Assembly (NCBI GenBank): GCA_902826835.1
Contig: CADEGH010000007.1
Location: 66,230 to 130,229, forward strand
Source: an uncultured bacterium
GTDB lineage: Bacteria; Planctomycetota; GCA-002687715
DNA length: 64,000 nucleotides
Direction of reading: 5' to 3'
Position numbers and translations under genes: made by a program
Part shown: positions 57,360 through 64,000 of the stretch, one piece after another
Layout: each line of letters opens with the position of its first letter
Numbering within the stretch: the first letter of the stretch is position 1
Notes under the pieces: generated by a model
What the model saw: only the letters and a program-made list of their open reading frames with translations
What the model was told of the DNA's origin: nothing
The model's database searches: none

Positions 57360-57432
57360 GGGGGATTAGCTCAGCTGGGAGAGCGCCACAATGGCATTGT
57401 GGAGGTCAGGGGTTCGATCCCCCTATCCTCCA
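57360..57432 (+). tRNA. tRNA-Ala (anticodon GGC)
   Basis: The acceptor pairs GGGGGAT with ATCCTCC and includes a G3-U70 pair, the alanine identity element. The D arm is GCTC/GAGC, the anticodon arm CCACA-ATGGCAT-TGTGG (anticodon GGC, with A32 and U38 as is usual for this isoacceptor), and the T arm AGGGG-TTCGATC-CCCCT. The discriminator base is A and CCA is not encoded. The anticodon stem and the AGGTC variable region match those of the tRNA-Val at 10594. Confidence 0.95.
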
Positions 57433-57447
57433 TCCCGAGTGGAACGG

Positions 57448-57488
57448 TCGCGGCCGGAGCCCAAAACTCCGGCCGCGATTTCTTTTTG
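57448..57488 (+). terminator. Intrinsic terminator after tRNA-Ala
   Basis: TCGCGGCCGGAG and CTCCGGCCGCGA form a perfect 12-bp stem with loop CCCAAAA, followed by TTTCTTTTTG. It begins 15 bases after the tRNA and points along the plus strand. Confidence 0.9.
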
Positions 57489-57517
57489 TCGGGCTCGATC
57501 CGCGCGGCGATGCCGCA

Positions 57518-58762
57518 TCATTTCCAGCGCGGAAGGCGCGGCAACGCGGATGCTTGGAGTCCGATCATCGCCATCGCCGAGCCGAAGCTCGAGGAGCGGT
57601 CGAACACACGATCATTCCACACGCCTTCCCCTTCCTTGGTCCGCCAGTAGAGCTCGCGCAAGCGCGAACGATGGGCTGGACGCTCGGCGTCGGGAAGCTG
57701 CTCGATCGCGAGCGCCGCGTAGGTGTGACCGAAGTGAAAGTAGTAAGGGGCGACTCCGTAAGGAGGTTCGTGAGTCCCCCCCTTCTTGCGGCGCTTCTCA
57801 AGCCACTCCCAATGATCGAAGAAGGCCTGCACGGCACCGCGCAAGGCCTCGATCGAGCCCCGACCGCCGAGGTAGAGCGCGAGTTCGGCGGCCGCCATCC
57901 GAGCGCAGGCACCTTCTTTAGGTTCCTCCGCTCGCCCCCCTTTCGGTCCGATCGCATAGACCCACGCTCCGTTTTCCGAACGGCCCGCTTCCAGGGTCTG
58001 CAAGGCGCGATCGACCGTCACGGCCGGCACCGAGAACCCTTGCTGCTTGGCGGCGTAGAGGGCAAGCAAGGTGGGGGCGGTCATGAAGGGACTCGCCTGC
58101 CCCCGGGGATCCTTCAGGCCTTTGGCCCCCCGCGAGTAGTTCCACCCCCCGACCGACTCGAGGTCGGTGCGACTCAGGGTCTTGATCAACGATTCGATCA
58201 GCGACTTCGTCGCGGACTTCTCGGCATCCGGAACCAGGTTGCGCTCGATCAGGCGGAGCAGGAACCAGAGGCCGTAGGTGTGGGCCCACCCCCGCACATC
58301 GTAGCTCCCAAGAAATCCGCTCTGCAGGAGCGGCTCCTTTTGGAGAAAGGTCATCGTGAACTTGCGAGCCCGCTCCACCGCCGCTTTCCGATCCTGATCC
58401 TGGTCGAATCCGGGGGAGTCGATCAACGCCCACGCGACGATGGCGGTCCCGCCGACTCGGTAGCCCGGAGGAATCTCGTTGCCGACGCGGTAAACCCCCT
58501 CGTAGGGCCATTCCGCCCCTGGGACTCTTTGAGTCGCAGGCAGAGGAGCCGGCGGCTCCGCCGCCTCCTTCTTGGACTGGCGCGGTCGCGTCCGATCCAG
58601 GGCGGGGTCGTAGTCCTCTTGGGAGGACAGCAAATGACGAATGGCAGCCCCGATCGCCTTGCTCACTTGAGCGTCGGAGGGGGCCGGAGGCGGAACCGCC
58701 TCCGCCTGCGCAAAGGTGGTCGGGTTCAAAAGTACGAGGAGGGTCAGGAGCACCGGCTTCAT
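57518..58762 (-). CDS. Exported protein with prenyltransferase/squalene-cyclase-like repeats
   Basis: A 414-residue protein with a signal peptide (MKPVLLTLLVLLNPTTFAQA). Its helical repeats resemble the alpha/alpha toroid of terpenoid cyclases (VSKAIGAAIRHLLSSQE, GTAIVAWALIDSP, GGWNYSRGAKG, APTLLALYAAKQQGF, ALQTLEAGRSENGAWVYAI, HFGHTYAALAIEQL). No cyclase DXDD-type catalytic motif is visible, so it is more likely one of the secreted toroid proteins frequent in Planctomycetota than an active cyclase. It is divergent from rpmG. Confidence 0.78.
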   Translation of the reverse strand: MKPVLLTLLVLLNPTTFAQAEAVPPPAPSDAQVSKAIGAAIRHLLSSQEDYDPALDRTRPRQSKKEAAEPPAPLPATQRVPGAEWPYEGVYRVGNEIPPGYRVGGTAIVAWALIDSPGFDQDQDRKAAVERARKFTMTFLQKEPLLQSGFLGSYDVRGWAHTYGLWFLLRLIERNLVPDAEKSATKSLIESLIKTLSRTDLESVGGWNYSRGAKGLKDPRGQASPFMTAPTLLALYAAKQQGFSVPAVTVDRALQTLEAGRSENGAWVYAIGPKGGRAEEPKEGACARMAAAELALYLGGRGSIEALRGAVQAFFDHWEWLEKRRKKGGTHEPPYGVAPYYFHFGHTYAALAIEQLPDAERPAHRSRLRELYWRTKEGEGVWNDRVFDRSSSFGSAMAMIGLQASALPRLPRWK

Positions 58763-58838
58763 GCGGGCATGCTACTCCATCGTTGCGTCCGAAGATCGCG
58801 CCTGGTAGAAGCCTCCTCCGAAACGAAGGACCTCGACC

Positions 58839-59006
58839 ATGGCCAAAAAGAGCAAGGAGAAGACCGAGATCGTATTCCTCGTCTGCTCCGAGACCGGTGA
58901 CCGCAACTACACGATCAAGAAGCGCACGAAGGGCGAAAAGCTGGAGCTGATGAAGTACAGCCCCCGCCTGCGTAAGCACACGAAGCACACCGAAAAGAAG
59001 AAGTAA
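58839..59006 (+). CDS. rpmG: Ribosomal protein L33
   Basis: A 55-residue 50S subunit protein. It has [19 protein letters not shown] in the middle and a basic end ([10 protein letters not shown]). The start has GAAGGA upstream. Zinc-binding (C+) L33 has two CxxC pairs. Here there is only one cysteine (VCSETG), and the second site reads HTKHTE, so this is the zinc-independent (C-) type. No L28, S14 or SecE gene sits beside it. I found it by reading the plus strand between the two minus-strand genes. Confidence 0.93.
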   Translation: MAKKSKEKTEIVFLVCSETGDRNYTIKKRTKGEKLELMKYSPRLRKHTKHTEKKK

Positions 59007-59081
59007 CCTCGCGCCCCGCGCGTTTGTCAGCCCCCCGGCGCGGCCGACGATTCTTCAGTGCGACCCGCCTGGCTCGCCTTC

Positions 59082-59444
59082 TCAGCCGGAACTTCGGCAA
59101 GAGTCAGCCACCCAGCTCATGTAGGTGGAAAGTCCGTCCACGATCGGGACGACCAAGAGTTCCGGAACCGCGTAGGGATGCCATTCCGCCGCTCGCGCCA
59201 AGAGCTCCTTGGCCCGACCCCGCGTGGTCTTCATGACCCACTGCTCTTCCTCACTCTCCTCCAACCGTCCTTCGTAGAGGTAGGTCGATCGGACCCCCGG
59301 AGTCCTCGCGATGCAGGCCACCCGCCCGCTCTGCACCAAGATCCGCGCGCGCTCCGGATTTTCGGACGCCGATGGCATCGTGGTCAGGAGCAGCACCACC
59401 TCACGGTCATCGACTCCACCCGCGCAAGCCGGATCGGTCGTCAT
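59082..59444 (-). CDS. cutA: CutA-family divalent-cation tolerance protein
   Basis: A 120-residue small trimeric protein. It has the CutA pattern VVLLLTTMPSASENPERARILV, VACIARTPGVRSTYLYEG, EEQWVMKTTRGRAKELL, HPYAVPELLVVPIVDG and YMSWVADS. In E. coli it was linked to copper tolerance, though its real role is unclear. The ATG at 59444 overlaps the stop of the gene upstream by 4 bases, which fixes the start and the coupling. Confidence 0.9.
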   Translation of the reverse strand: MTTDPACAGGVDDREVVLLLTTMPSASENPERARILVQSGRVACIARTPGVRSTYLYEGRLEESEEEQWVMKTTRGRAKELLARAAEWHPYAVPELLVVPIVDGLSTYMSWVADSCRSSG

Positions 59445-60871
59445 GAATTTCGTCTCCGAGTTCGTCCGGGAAAAAGCGCCGCCACCGCGTTGCTGAGCGC
59501 CAGCAGAGCGGCACACGACCAGTGCCCCACTTCACGGTGTTCGTCCGAGAGGGATTTCCAACGCGCCGGAACGTGCTTCATCCGGCGGAGAATCAGGGAC
59601 TCGGAGGCGACCGGGATCCAGCTCTCGACTCCGCCTCCCTTGCGCGTGACCGTAAGCCAGACTGCGCCCCGGTCCGCCACCTCAACGACTTGGATCCCGT
59701 CCTGCGTCCACTGTCGCGTTTGGTCGGCAGACGGCATCACGAGGAGGCGCGCGCCCAAGTGTTTCAATGCCGCCCAGGTCCGTTCCGCTCGCTCGCTCGC
59801 GAAGGGGGGAAGCGTCACCCCTCTCCTCTCGGATTGGCCAAAGATCGGCCCGTTCACGAGTCCCACCACCGGATGGGAATCGCGGGCGAGGTTCACGGCA
59901 AAGAGGTGCTGTCCCAACACCTCGGAACGATCGTCCGGCCCGATCAAGTCGGCGCCGAGAGCACACACCCCCGCCACGTTGTAAGGTCCTTCGAAAGGGC
60001 CCCCCAGGCTGCGTTGGGCCCGACGGGCGCGTTCGCCCACCCCAGCTTCGGCATCGGGAAGGTGGAGACTGCGCAGGCGCAGACTCTCGATCGCGTCCCG
60101 CGCGGCCAGTCGCCCCGAATAATCGAAGTCCGAACCCACCATCCCCAAAGTCACGAGCAGTTCGGGGAGCGCCGCCGGCGAAGCAAAACGTTCGATGCGC
60201 TCCAGAGTGCTCTCGGGCGTTCCCCGTCCCAAAACAAGAACTCTTGGCTGTTCGCCATCAAACCCGCGGGGTCGGATCCGGGCACTCCCCCCGCTCTCCG
60301 GGAAGCTCGCTCGGAGCAAGGTCCGACCTCCCCACGCCGAGCTGAGTGCCACCTCCCCCGAGACCACGCGAACTTGGTCAGGACGTCCAAGGTTCTCAAG
60401 GAGCACCCGCACTTCTCCCCCGCCCCCCTGCGCGGTCCAATTCACCAACAAGTCCTGGCTACCGGGGAATACGCGAGCTTCCCGGTCGGCGGATTTGAGC
60501 TGCGCCGCGTCCGAGCTCAGGCTCAGGGGCGAGGCGGAACTCCAGCGGCTGAGCGTGAGCGGTGCCGGCCAGAGGCAGGGCGAAGTCGAGAGCCGGTGCG
60601 CCCATCCCCCACATCCGATCGACAGGACTATCGACACCGAGATGCTGATCCACCGCCACACGCGGGAACGTCCGCGGTGGCAGATCCGAAGCGGAGCGAC
60701 CGCTATCACGGCCGCGAGCCAGCCGAGTCGGCTCTCTCGCAGGAAGTGGCCAGCCTCGTAGAGCCAGTGGGCCGCCACCAACCAGCCGAACACCGCCACG
60801 AAACTCCGTTGCCACCACGCCCCGGCCATCGCCACCAGGAGGCCCAGGCCGGCCATGAGCAACGCCGCCAC
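59441..60871 (-). CDS. Unknown membrane-anchored protein with a YfhO-like soluble region
   Basis: A 476-residue protein with two to four N-terminal hydrophobic segments (about 1-90), a soluble domain (about 115-455), and a hydrophobic stretch near the end (HWSCAALLALSNAVAALFPG). The soluble part has segments such as VRVLLENLGRPDQVRVVSG and WAALKHLGARLLVMPSADQ, which recall the non-membrane part of YfhO-type glycosyltransferases. The YfhO multi-pass part is absent. The start is a GTG at 60871; an ATG at 60856 is also possible. It is coupled to cutA. The function cannot be read. Confidence 0.55.
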   Translation of the reverse strand: MAALLMAGLGLLVAMAGAWWQRSFVAVFGWLVAAHWLYEAGHFLRESRLGWLAAVIAVAPLRICHRGRSRVWRWISISVSIVLSIGCGGWAHRLSTSPCLWPAPLTLSRWSSASPLSLSSDAAQLKSADREARVFPGSQDLLVNWTAQGGGGEVRVLLENLGRPDQVRVVSGEVALSSAWGGRTLLRASFPESGGSARIRPRGFDGEQPRVLVLGRGTPESTLERIERFASPAALPELLVTLGMVGSDFDYSGRLAARDAIESLRLRSLHLPDAEAGVGERARRAQRSLGGPFEGPYNVAGVCALGADLIGPDDRSEVLGQHLFAVNLARDSHPVVGLVNGPIFGQSERRGVTLPPFASERAERTWAALKHLGARLLVMPSADQTRQWTQDGIQVVEVADRGAVWLTVTRKGGGVESWIPVASESLILRRMKHVPARWKSLSDEHREVGHWSCAALLALSNAVAALFPGRTRRRNS

Positions 60872-61154
60872 CCCCAGCTCTGGTTCTATGGTCGACTCCT
60901 CAGGGACTTCACCATGCTCGGAGTTTCCGCGTTAGGAGCTCGACGATGGTCCCGGCTTGACCTATTGAACCAAGAAACCCGTGGCTCTGCATCAACCCAA
61001 TCCATCCGAAGCCTCTGGATCTTTGGCGTCTGAACCATGGGCACGGGAGTGAGTCTAGTCGGGAATCGAGTCCCGATCCGGATCCGTGGTGACTACGGTG
61101 CCACCGCGCGCTTCGGCGTATAGTAGACGACTCTCCTCCTTTCCCAGGGACGCC

Positions 61155-62699
61155 ATGAACCGAGTGACGAGCTTTATCCTGATCGCCTGGTGCCTCGGCT
61201 TTGGGGGCGCACTGGCGCACGGCCAGACCCCGGTCCTGCGCGTCCTCGCGATGCCGACCTTGTCGGAAGCCGATCCTCGCGAGGGACGTTTCGGGCGGCA
61301 GGTCGACGACGCTTTGTTCGCCGAATGGCGCGCCTTGGTCCGCCAAGCCGAGGCTGCGGGCGCCACCATCCTTGTTGTGGAAATCACCACCCCGGGTGGA
61401 GACCTGGCGATCGCCCAGCAGATCACTCACGAGCTCGGCAATCTCCGCGCGCGGGGCGTGCGCACCATCGCCTACGTTCCCGAAGCCGCAACCAGTGCCG
61501 GCGCCCTGATTGCCCTTGGGTGCCACGAGTTGTTCCTCGCACCAGGGGCGGAGATCGGCAACGCAATCCCGCGGAAGCGTGACGCCTTCGGCCAATTCCA
61601 CGATCTCGAGCCCAAGGAGCTGACAGAGGTGCTCGCCTTCGCCCAAAAGCTCGCCCTCGGGAGCCCGTTTCATCCGCTCCTCGTGCGGGCGATGGTGGAC
61701 GCCGAGTGCGAGGTGGTCGTCGTCACGAACGGTCAAGCACCATCCGAACTCATGCTCGTCTCGGACTTCGAGCGCACCTTCGCGTCGCGACCCGAATCCG
61801 TGCGCACCGTCCAGATCAAGTCCAAGCGGGAAGCCCTGAAGCTCGTGGCGGGCGGAAACACCATCGGCCTCCCCGGTTTCCCGTTCGAAAGCGTGATGTC
61901 TCGTGACCAACTGCCCGCCGCATTGGGTCTGGGCGATCGTCCCCTCCACCGCGAAGAGCTCCTGCAGTTTTCGATCCCGAAGGACGGCTCCCTCTCCTTC
62001 CGCTGGTTCGACCCGCGCCTTCTGCTCTTGGTGCTCGCCTTCGTGTTCTTGGTCTTGGAGATCAAGACCCCGGGTGTGGGCCTCTTCAGCATCCTCGCGA
62101 TCCTCTCCCTATTCGGGTACTTCCTGGTGGGCATGGAGGATTCCGCCAGCCTCGGCTTGTGCATGGGACTCCTGGTGGTCGGAGTCGCGCTGCTCGCGAC
62201 CGAGCTCTTCTTGCTGCCAGGATTTGGCATCTTTGGGATCTCCGGTTTGCTTTGCATCCTTCTCTCCATCTACGGCGCGACCATCGACCTTCCCGGCACC
62301 ACCGCGGTCGATCGCTTGATCCCTGATTCCGGAGCCGACTGGGAACGCGTGCAATCCTGGTTCCTCCGCTTGCTGGTCACCGCAATCGCGGGCGTACTCG
62401 GCGCTCTGTTTCTCTTCCCTCAGCTTCACCGCCTGCCCTTCCTACGCCAACTCGCGCTGGGCCGCGCGAGCTCCGAAACTTCGGAACAGGCGGCAAGCTC
62501 CGCCGCCGACCTCCACTCGCTCCCCTCCATCGGGGCCTTCGGAGTCGCGGAAACCACCCTGCGTCCGAGCGGGAAAGCGCGATTCGGCAACCTGCACGCT
62601 GACGTCGTCTCCGACGGAACCTGGATCGAGTCGGGTCTGCCGGTTCGCGTGGTTCGGCGCGAAGGAAACAAGATCGTCGTCAGCGGAGTGCCATCATGA
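61155..62699 (+). CDS. Membrane-bound serine protease NfeD1b-type
   Basis: A 514-residue protein with a signal peptide (about 1-23), a ClpP-like soluble domain (about 25-245), membrane segments (about 300-450), and a C-terminal OB-fold NfeD domain (about 465-510). The ClpP part has LVVEITTPGGDLAIAQQI and EAATSAGALIALGCHE, in which Ser114 would be the nucleophile of a Ser-Lys dyad; Lys154 is the candidate partner. The ATG at 61155 has AGGGA upstream; the frame is open further up without protein character. It overlaps the short NfeD gene by 4 bases and precedes floA, the standard partner set. Confidence 0.9.
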   Translation: MNRVTSFILIAWCLGFGGALAHGQTPVLRVLAMPTLSEADPREGRFGRQVDDALFAEWRALVRQAEAAGATILVVEITTPGGDLAIAQQITHELGNLRARGVRTIAYVPEAATSAGALIALGCHELFLAPGAEIGNAIPRKRDAFGQFHDLEPKELTEVLAFAQKLALGSPFHPLLVRAMVDAECEVVVVTNGQAPSELMLVSDFERTFASRPESVRTVQIKSKREALKLVAGGNTIGLPGFPFESVMSRDQLPAALGLGDRPLHREELLQFSIPKDGSLSFRWFDPRLLLLVLAFVFLVLEIKTPGVGLFSILAILSLFGYFLVGMEDSASLGLCMGLLVVGVALLATELFLLPGFGIFGISGLLCILLSIYGATIDLPGTTAVDRLIPDSGADWERVQSWFLRLLVTAIAGVLGALFLFPQLHRLPFLRQLALGRASSETSEQAASSAADLHSLPSIGAFGVAETTLRPSGKARFGNLHADVVSDGTWIESGLPVRVVRREGNKIVVSGVPS

Positions 62700-63160
62700 T
62701 TTGGTCAGCCTGCCTCTTATTGGCTGCGGCAGGGTTGACCATCCTCGAAGTGCTCATCCCGAGCTTCGGGATCCTCGCGGTCTTGGCCGCGACCGCGTTT
62801 GGATTCTCGGTGGTCACCGCGTTTCGCGAGGACGCCACGGTGGGATGGGTCATCCTGGGAGCAGGCGTTCTGCTCGTGCCTCTGGCGTGGCGGATCGGCC
62901 TCAAAGTTCTCCCTCACACTCCCCTCGGTCGCAGGATGATTCCCGCCCCGCCCAAACCCTATGCCCCGCTGGAGACTCCGGTTGCGACGGGAGCCATCGG
63001 CCGCGCTCTCACCGACCTTCGCCCATCGGGCGCGGTCCAGTTTGATACCCAGCGAGTGGATGCGATGTCACACGGCCCATTCCTGGAGAAAGGTGCGGCC
63101 GTTCGAGTCATTCACACTGAGGGATCCAAAGTCATCGTAGAAGCCCTGCCCAGTGCCTGA
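62696..63160 (+). CDS. Short NfeD-domain membrane protein
   Basis: A 154-residue protein with two to three N-terminal membrane segments (WSACLLLAAAGLTILEVLIP, SFGILAVLAATAFGFSVVTA) and a C-terminal OB-fold (GAIGRALTDLRPSGAVQFD, AAVRVIHTEGSKVIVEAL). This is the NfeD1a/2 type that partners flotillins. It overlaps the protease gene by 4 bases and lies 146 bases before floA. Confidence 0.9.
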   Translation: MIWSACLLLAAAGLTILEVLIPSFGILAVLAATAFGFSVVTAFREDATVGWVILGAGVLLVPLAWRIGLKVLPHTPLGRRMIPAPPKPYAPLETPVATGAIGRALTDLRPSGAVQFDTQRVDAMSHGPFLEKGAAVRVIHTEGSKVIVEALPSA

Positions 63161-63200
63161 TCCCCGGCGGCGAGCCGCGGGTCAGGTAGAGATTGGGTGT

Positions 63201-63302
63201 ATGACCGTTTGTGGTTACGAACGTAGTGCGGCGGCGGATCGGCGGCTTCCCGCTCCGACCGACGTGCTTGATTGCAATCCCACTTTCTATCCCGAGAGCT
63301 AA
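63201..63302 (+). CDS. Possible 33-residue leader or small protein before floA
   Basis: An ATG opens a 33-codon frame ([15 protein letters not shown] onward) that ends with TAA four bases before the floA start. A weak AGGTAGAG-like site lies upstream. Nothing else supports it; it may be chance in a gap of 146 bases. Confidence 0.2.
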   Translation: MTVCGYERSAAADRRLPAPTDVLDCNPTFYPES

Positions 63303-63306
63303 CGAC

Positions 63307-64000
63307 ATGTCCATCACCCTTCTCGCAGCCGAGCGAGTGACCACGATCTTTCTCGTGGGCCTCGGGCTCGTCCTGCTCATTTTGGTGGCCTTTCTGCTCA
63401 AGTACTTGAATCTCTACGTTCGCGCGGTCTTCTCGCGGGCGGACATTTCGCTGTTCGAACTCGTAGGCATGAGCTTTCGGAAAGTCAACGCCACGCTCAT
63501 CGTCAACTCGAAGATCCGCGCCGTTCAGTCCGGGCTCTCGATCCCGACCAGGGAACTCGAAGCTCACCTCTTGGCTGGCGGCGATGTCGCTCGAGTCGTC
63601 ACCGCCGTGATTGCCGCTGACCGCGCCAGCATCGAACTGCCATTCAAGATCGCCACCGCGATCGATCTCGCAGGGCGCAATGTCGTCGACGCCATCCACA
63701 CTTCCGTGGACCCCAAAGTCATCGACTGCCCCAACCCAGCATCGGGAAGGGACTTCATTTCCGCGGTCGCCAAGAATGGCATCGAGCTGCGCGTGCGAGC
63801 CCGAGTCACCGTGCGCACGCACATCCCTCGCCTCGTCGGCGGAGCCACCGAGGAGACGATCGTCGCTCGCGTCGGCGAAGGCATCCTCACCACGATCGGC
63901 TCATCAGAGAGCCATATGGACGTACTCGAAAATCCCGATCGCATTTCGAAGACGGTGCTTTCCAAGGGGCTGGACTCCGGTACGGCCTTCGAGATTCTCT
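63307..64000 (+). CDS. floA: Flotillin-like protein FloA (partial, runs off the window)
   Basis: Scaffold of membrane microdomains, working with NfeD proteins. The first 231 residues are in the window. One N-terminal membrane segment ([20 protein letters not shown]) is followed by [25 protein letters not shown]-like domain comes next ([36 protein letters not shown]) with the FloA-specific [20 protein letters not shown] and [20 protein letters not shown]. The C-terminus lies beyond the edge. The start is the ATG after GAGAGCTAACGAC; the two NfeD genes upstream support the identity. Confidence 0.93.
   Translation, partial: MSITLLAAERVTTIFLVGLGLVLLILVAFLLKYLNLYVRAVFSRADISLFELVGMSFRKVNATLIVNSKIRAVQSGLSIPTRELEAHLLAGGDVARVVTAVIAADRASIELPFKIATAIDLAGRNVVDAIHTSVDPKVIDCPNPASGRDFISAVAKNGIELRVRARVTVRTHIPRLVGGATEETIVARVGEGILTTIGSSESHMDVLENPDRISKTVLSKGLDSGTAFEIL

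Noticed and set aside
59522..61033. Plus-strand frame of about 500 codons over the unknown membrane protein gene
   Set aside because: The minus-strand frame has membrane segments and a 4-base coupling to cutA; the plus-strand frame has neither.

Overview
The window is GC-rich and bacterial, with gene-dense runs, four-base start/stop overlaps (ATGA or GTGA) and frequent GTG starts. Its gene content fits a Gram-negative bacterium from a deep environmental lineage, most likely Planctomycetota: a FloA flotillin with two NfeD proteins, SpoIID without sporulation genes, lipoproteins with polyglycine linkers, a TPR-flanked metallopeptidase, GH57-type glycogen branching and a UbiA/MqnP-like prenyltransferase. 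This placement is inference from gene content; no rRNA is present. I see no IS element, prophage, CRISPR array or plasmid gene.

Region 1 (58-10397, minus strand) is one packed run of eight genes read from high to low coordinates: GDP-mannose 4,6-dehydratase, a GDP-4-keto-6-deoxymannose reductase-like enzyme, a MATE exporter, two WYL-domain regulators resembling PafB and PafC, a large TPR/HExxH protein, a divergent DnaA-like AAA+ protein and thymidylate kinase. A tRNA-Val with a strong terminator follows on the plus strand.

Region 2 (10.7-24.4 kb) is mostly housekeeping and envelope: CvpA, a DegP-type protease, nadD, hisS, miaA, and an overlapping mutL-holA-ubiA operon, interleaved with small lipoproteins and unknown secreted proteins.

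Region 3 (24.7-32.4 kb) carries two paralogous ~960-residue polyglycine lipoproteins with beta-propeller-like C-terminal halves. They flank a CPBP-family membrane protease and a small toroid-like lipoprotein, all on the minus strand. This is one of the two most unusual areas.

Region 4 (32.7-43.3 kb) has an overlapping ruvB-spoIID-tgt operon, then an SH3b/coiled-coil exported protein and a minus-strand run of aminotransferase, threonine aldolase, phosphomannomutase, SAM hydrolase and LarC. The phosphomannomutase could supply mannose-1-phosphate for the GDP-sugar enzymes of region 1.

Region 5 (43.5-54.6 kb) is an alpha-glucan cluster: GH15 glucoamylase-like enzyme, glgC, glgA with an extra C-terminal domain, and a GH57 branching enzyme. 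A minus-strand operon of three amide-bond-forming ligase homologues sits inside it (RimK-like ATP-grasp, circularly permuted ATP-grasp, YbdK/GCS2 ligase). This operon is the best candidate for an undescribed biosynthetic system.

Region 6 (54.6-64 kb) contains a BtuCDF/FecBCD-type ABC importer, tRNA-Ala, a secreted toroid-like protein, ribosomal protein L33, CutA, an unknown membrane protein, and NfeD1b-NfeD2-FloA running off the right edge.
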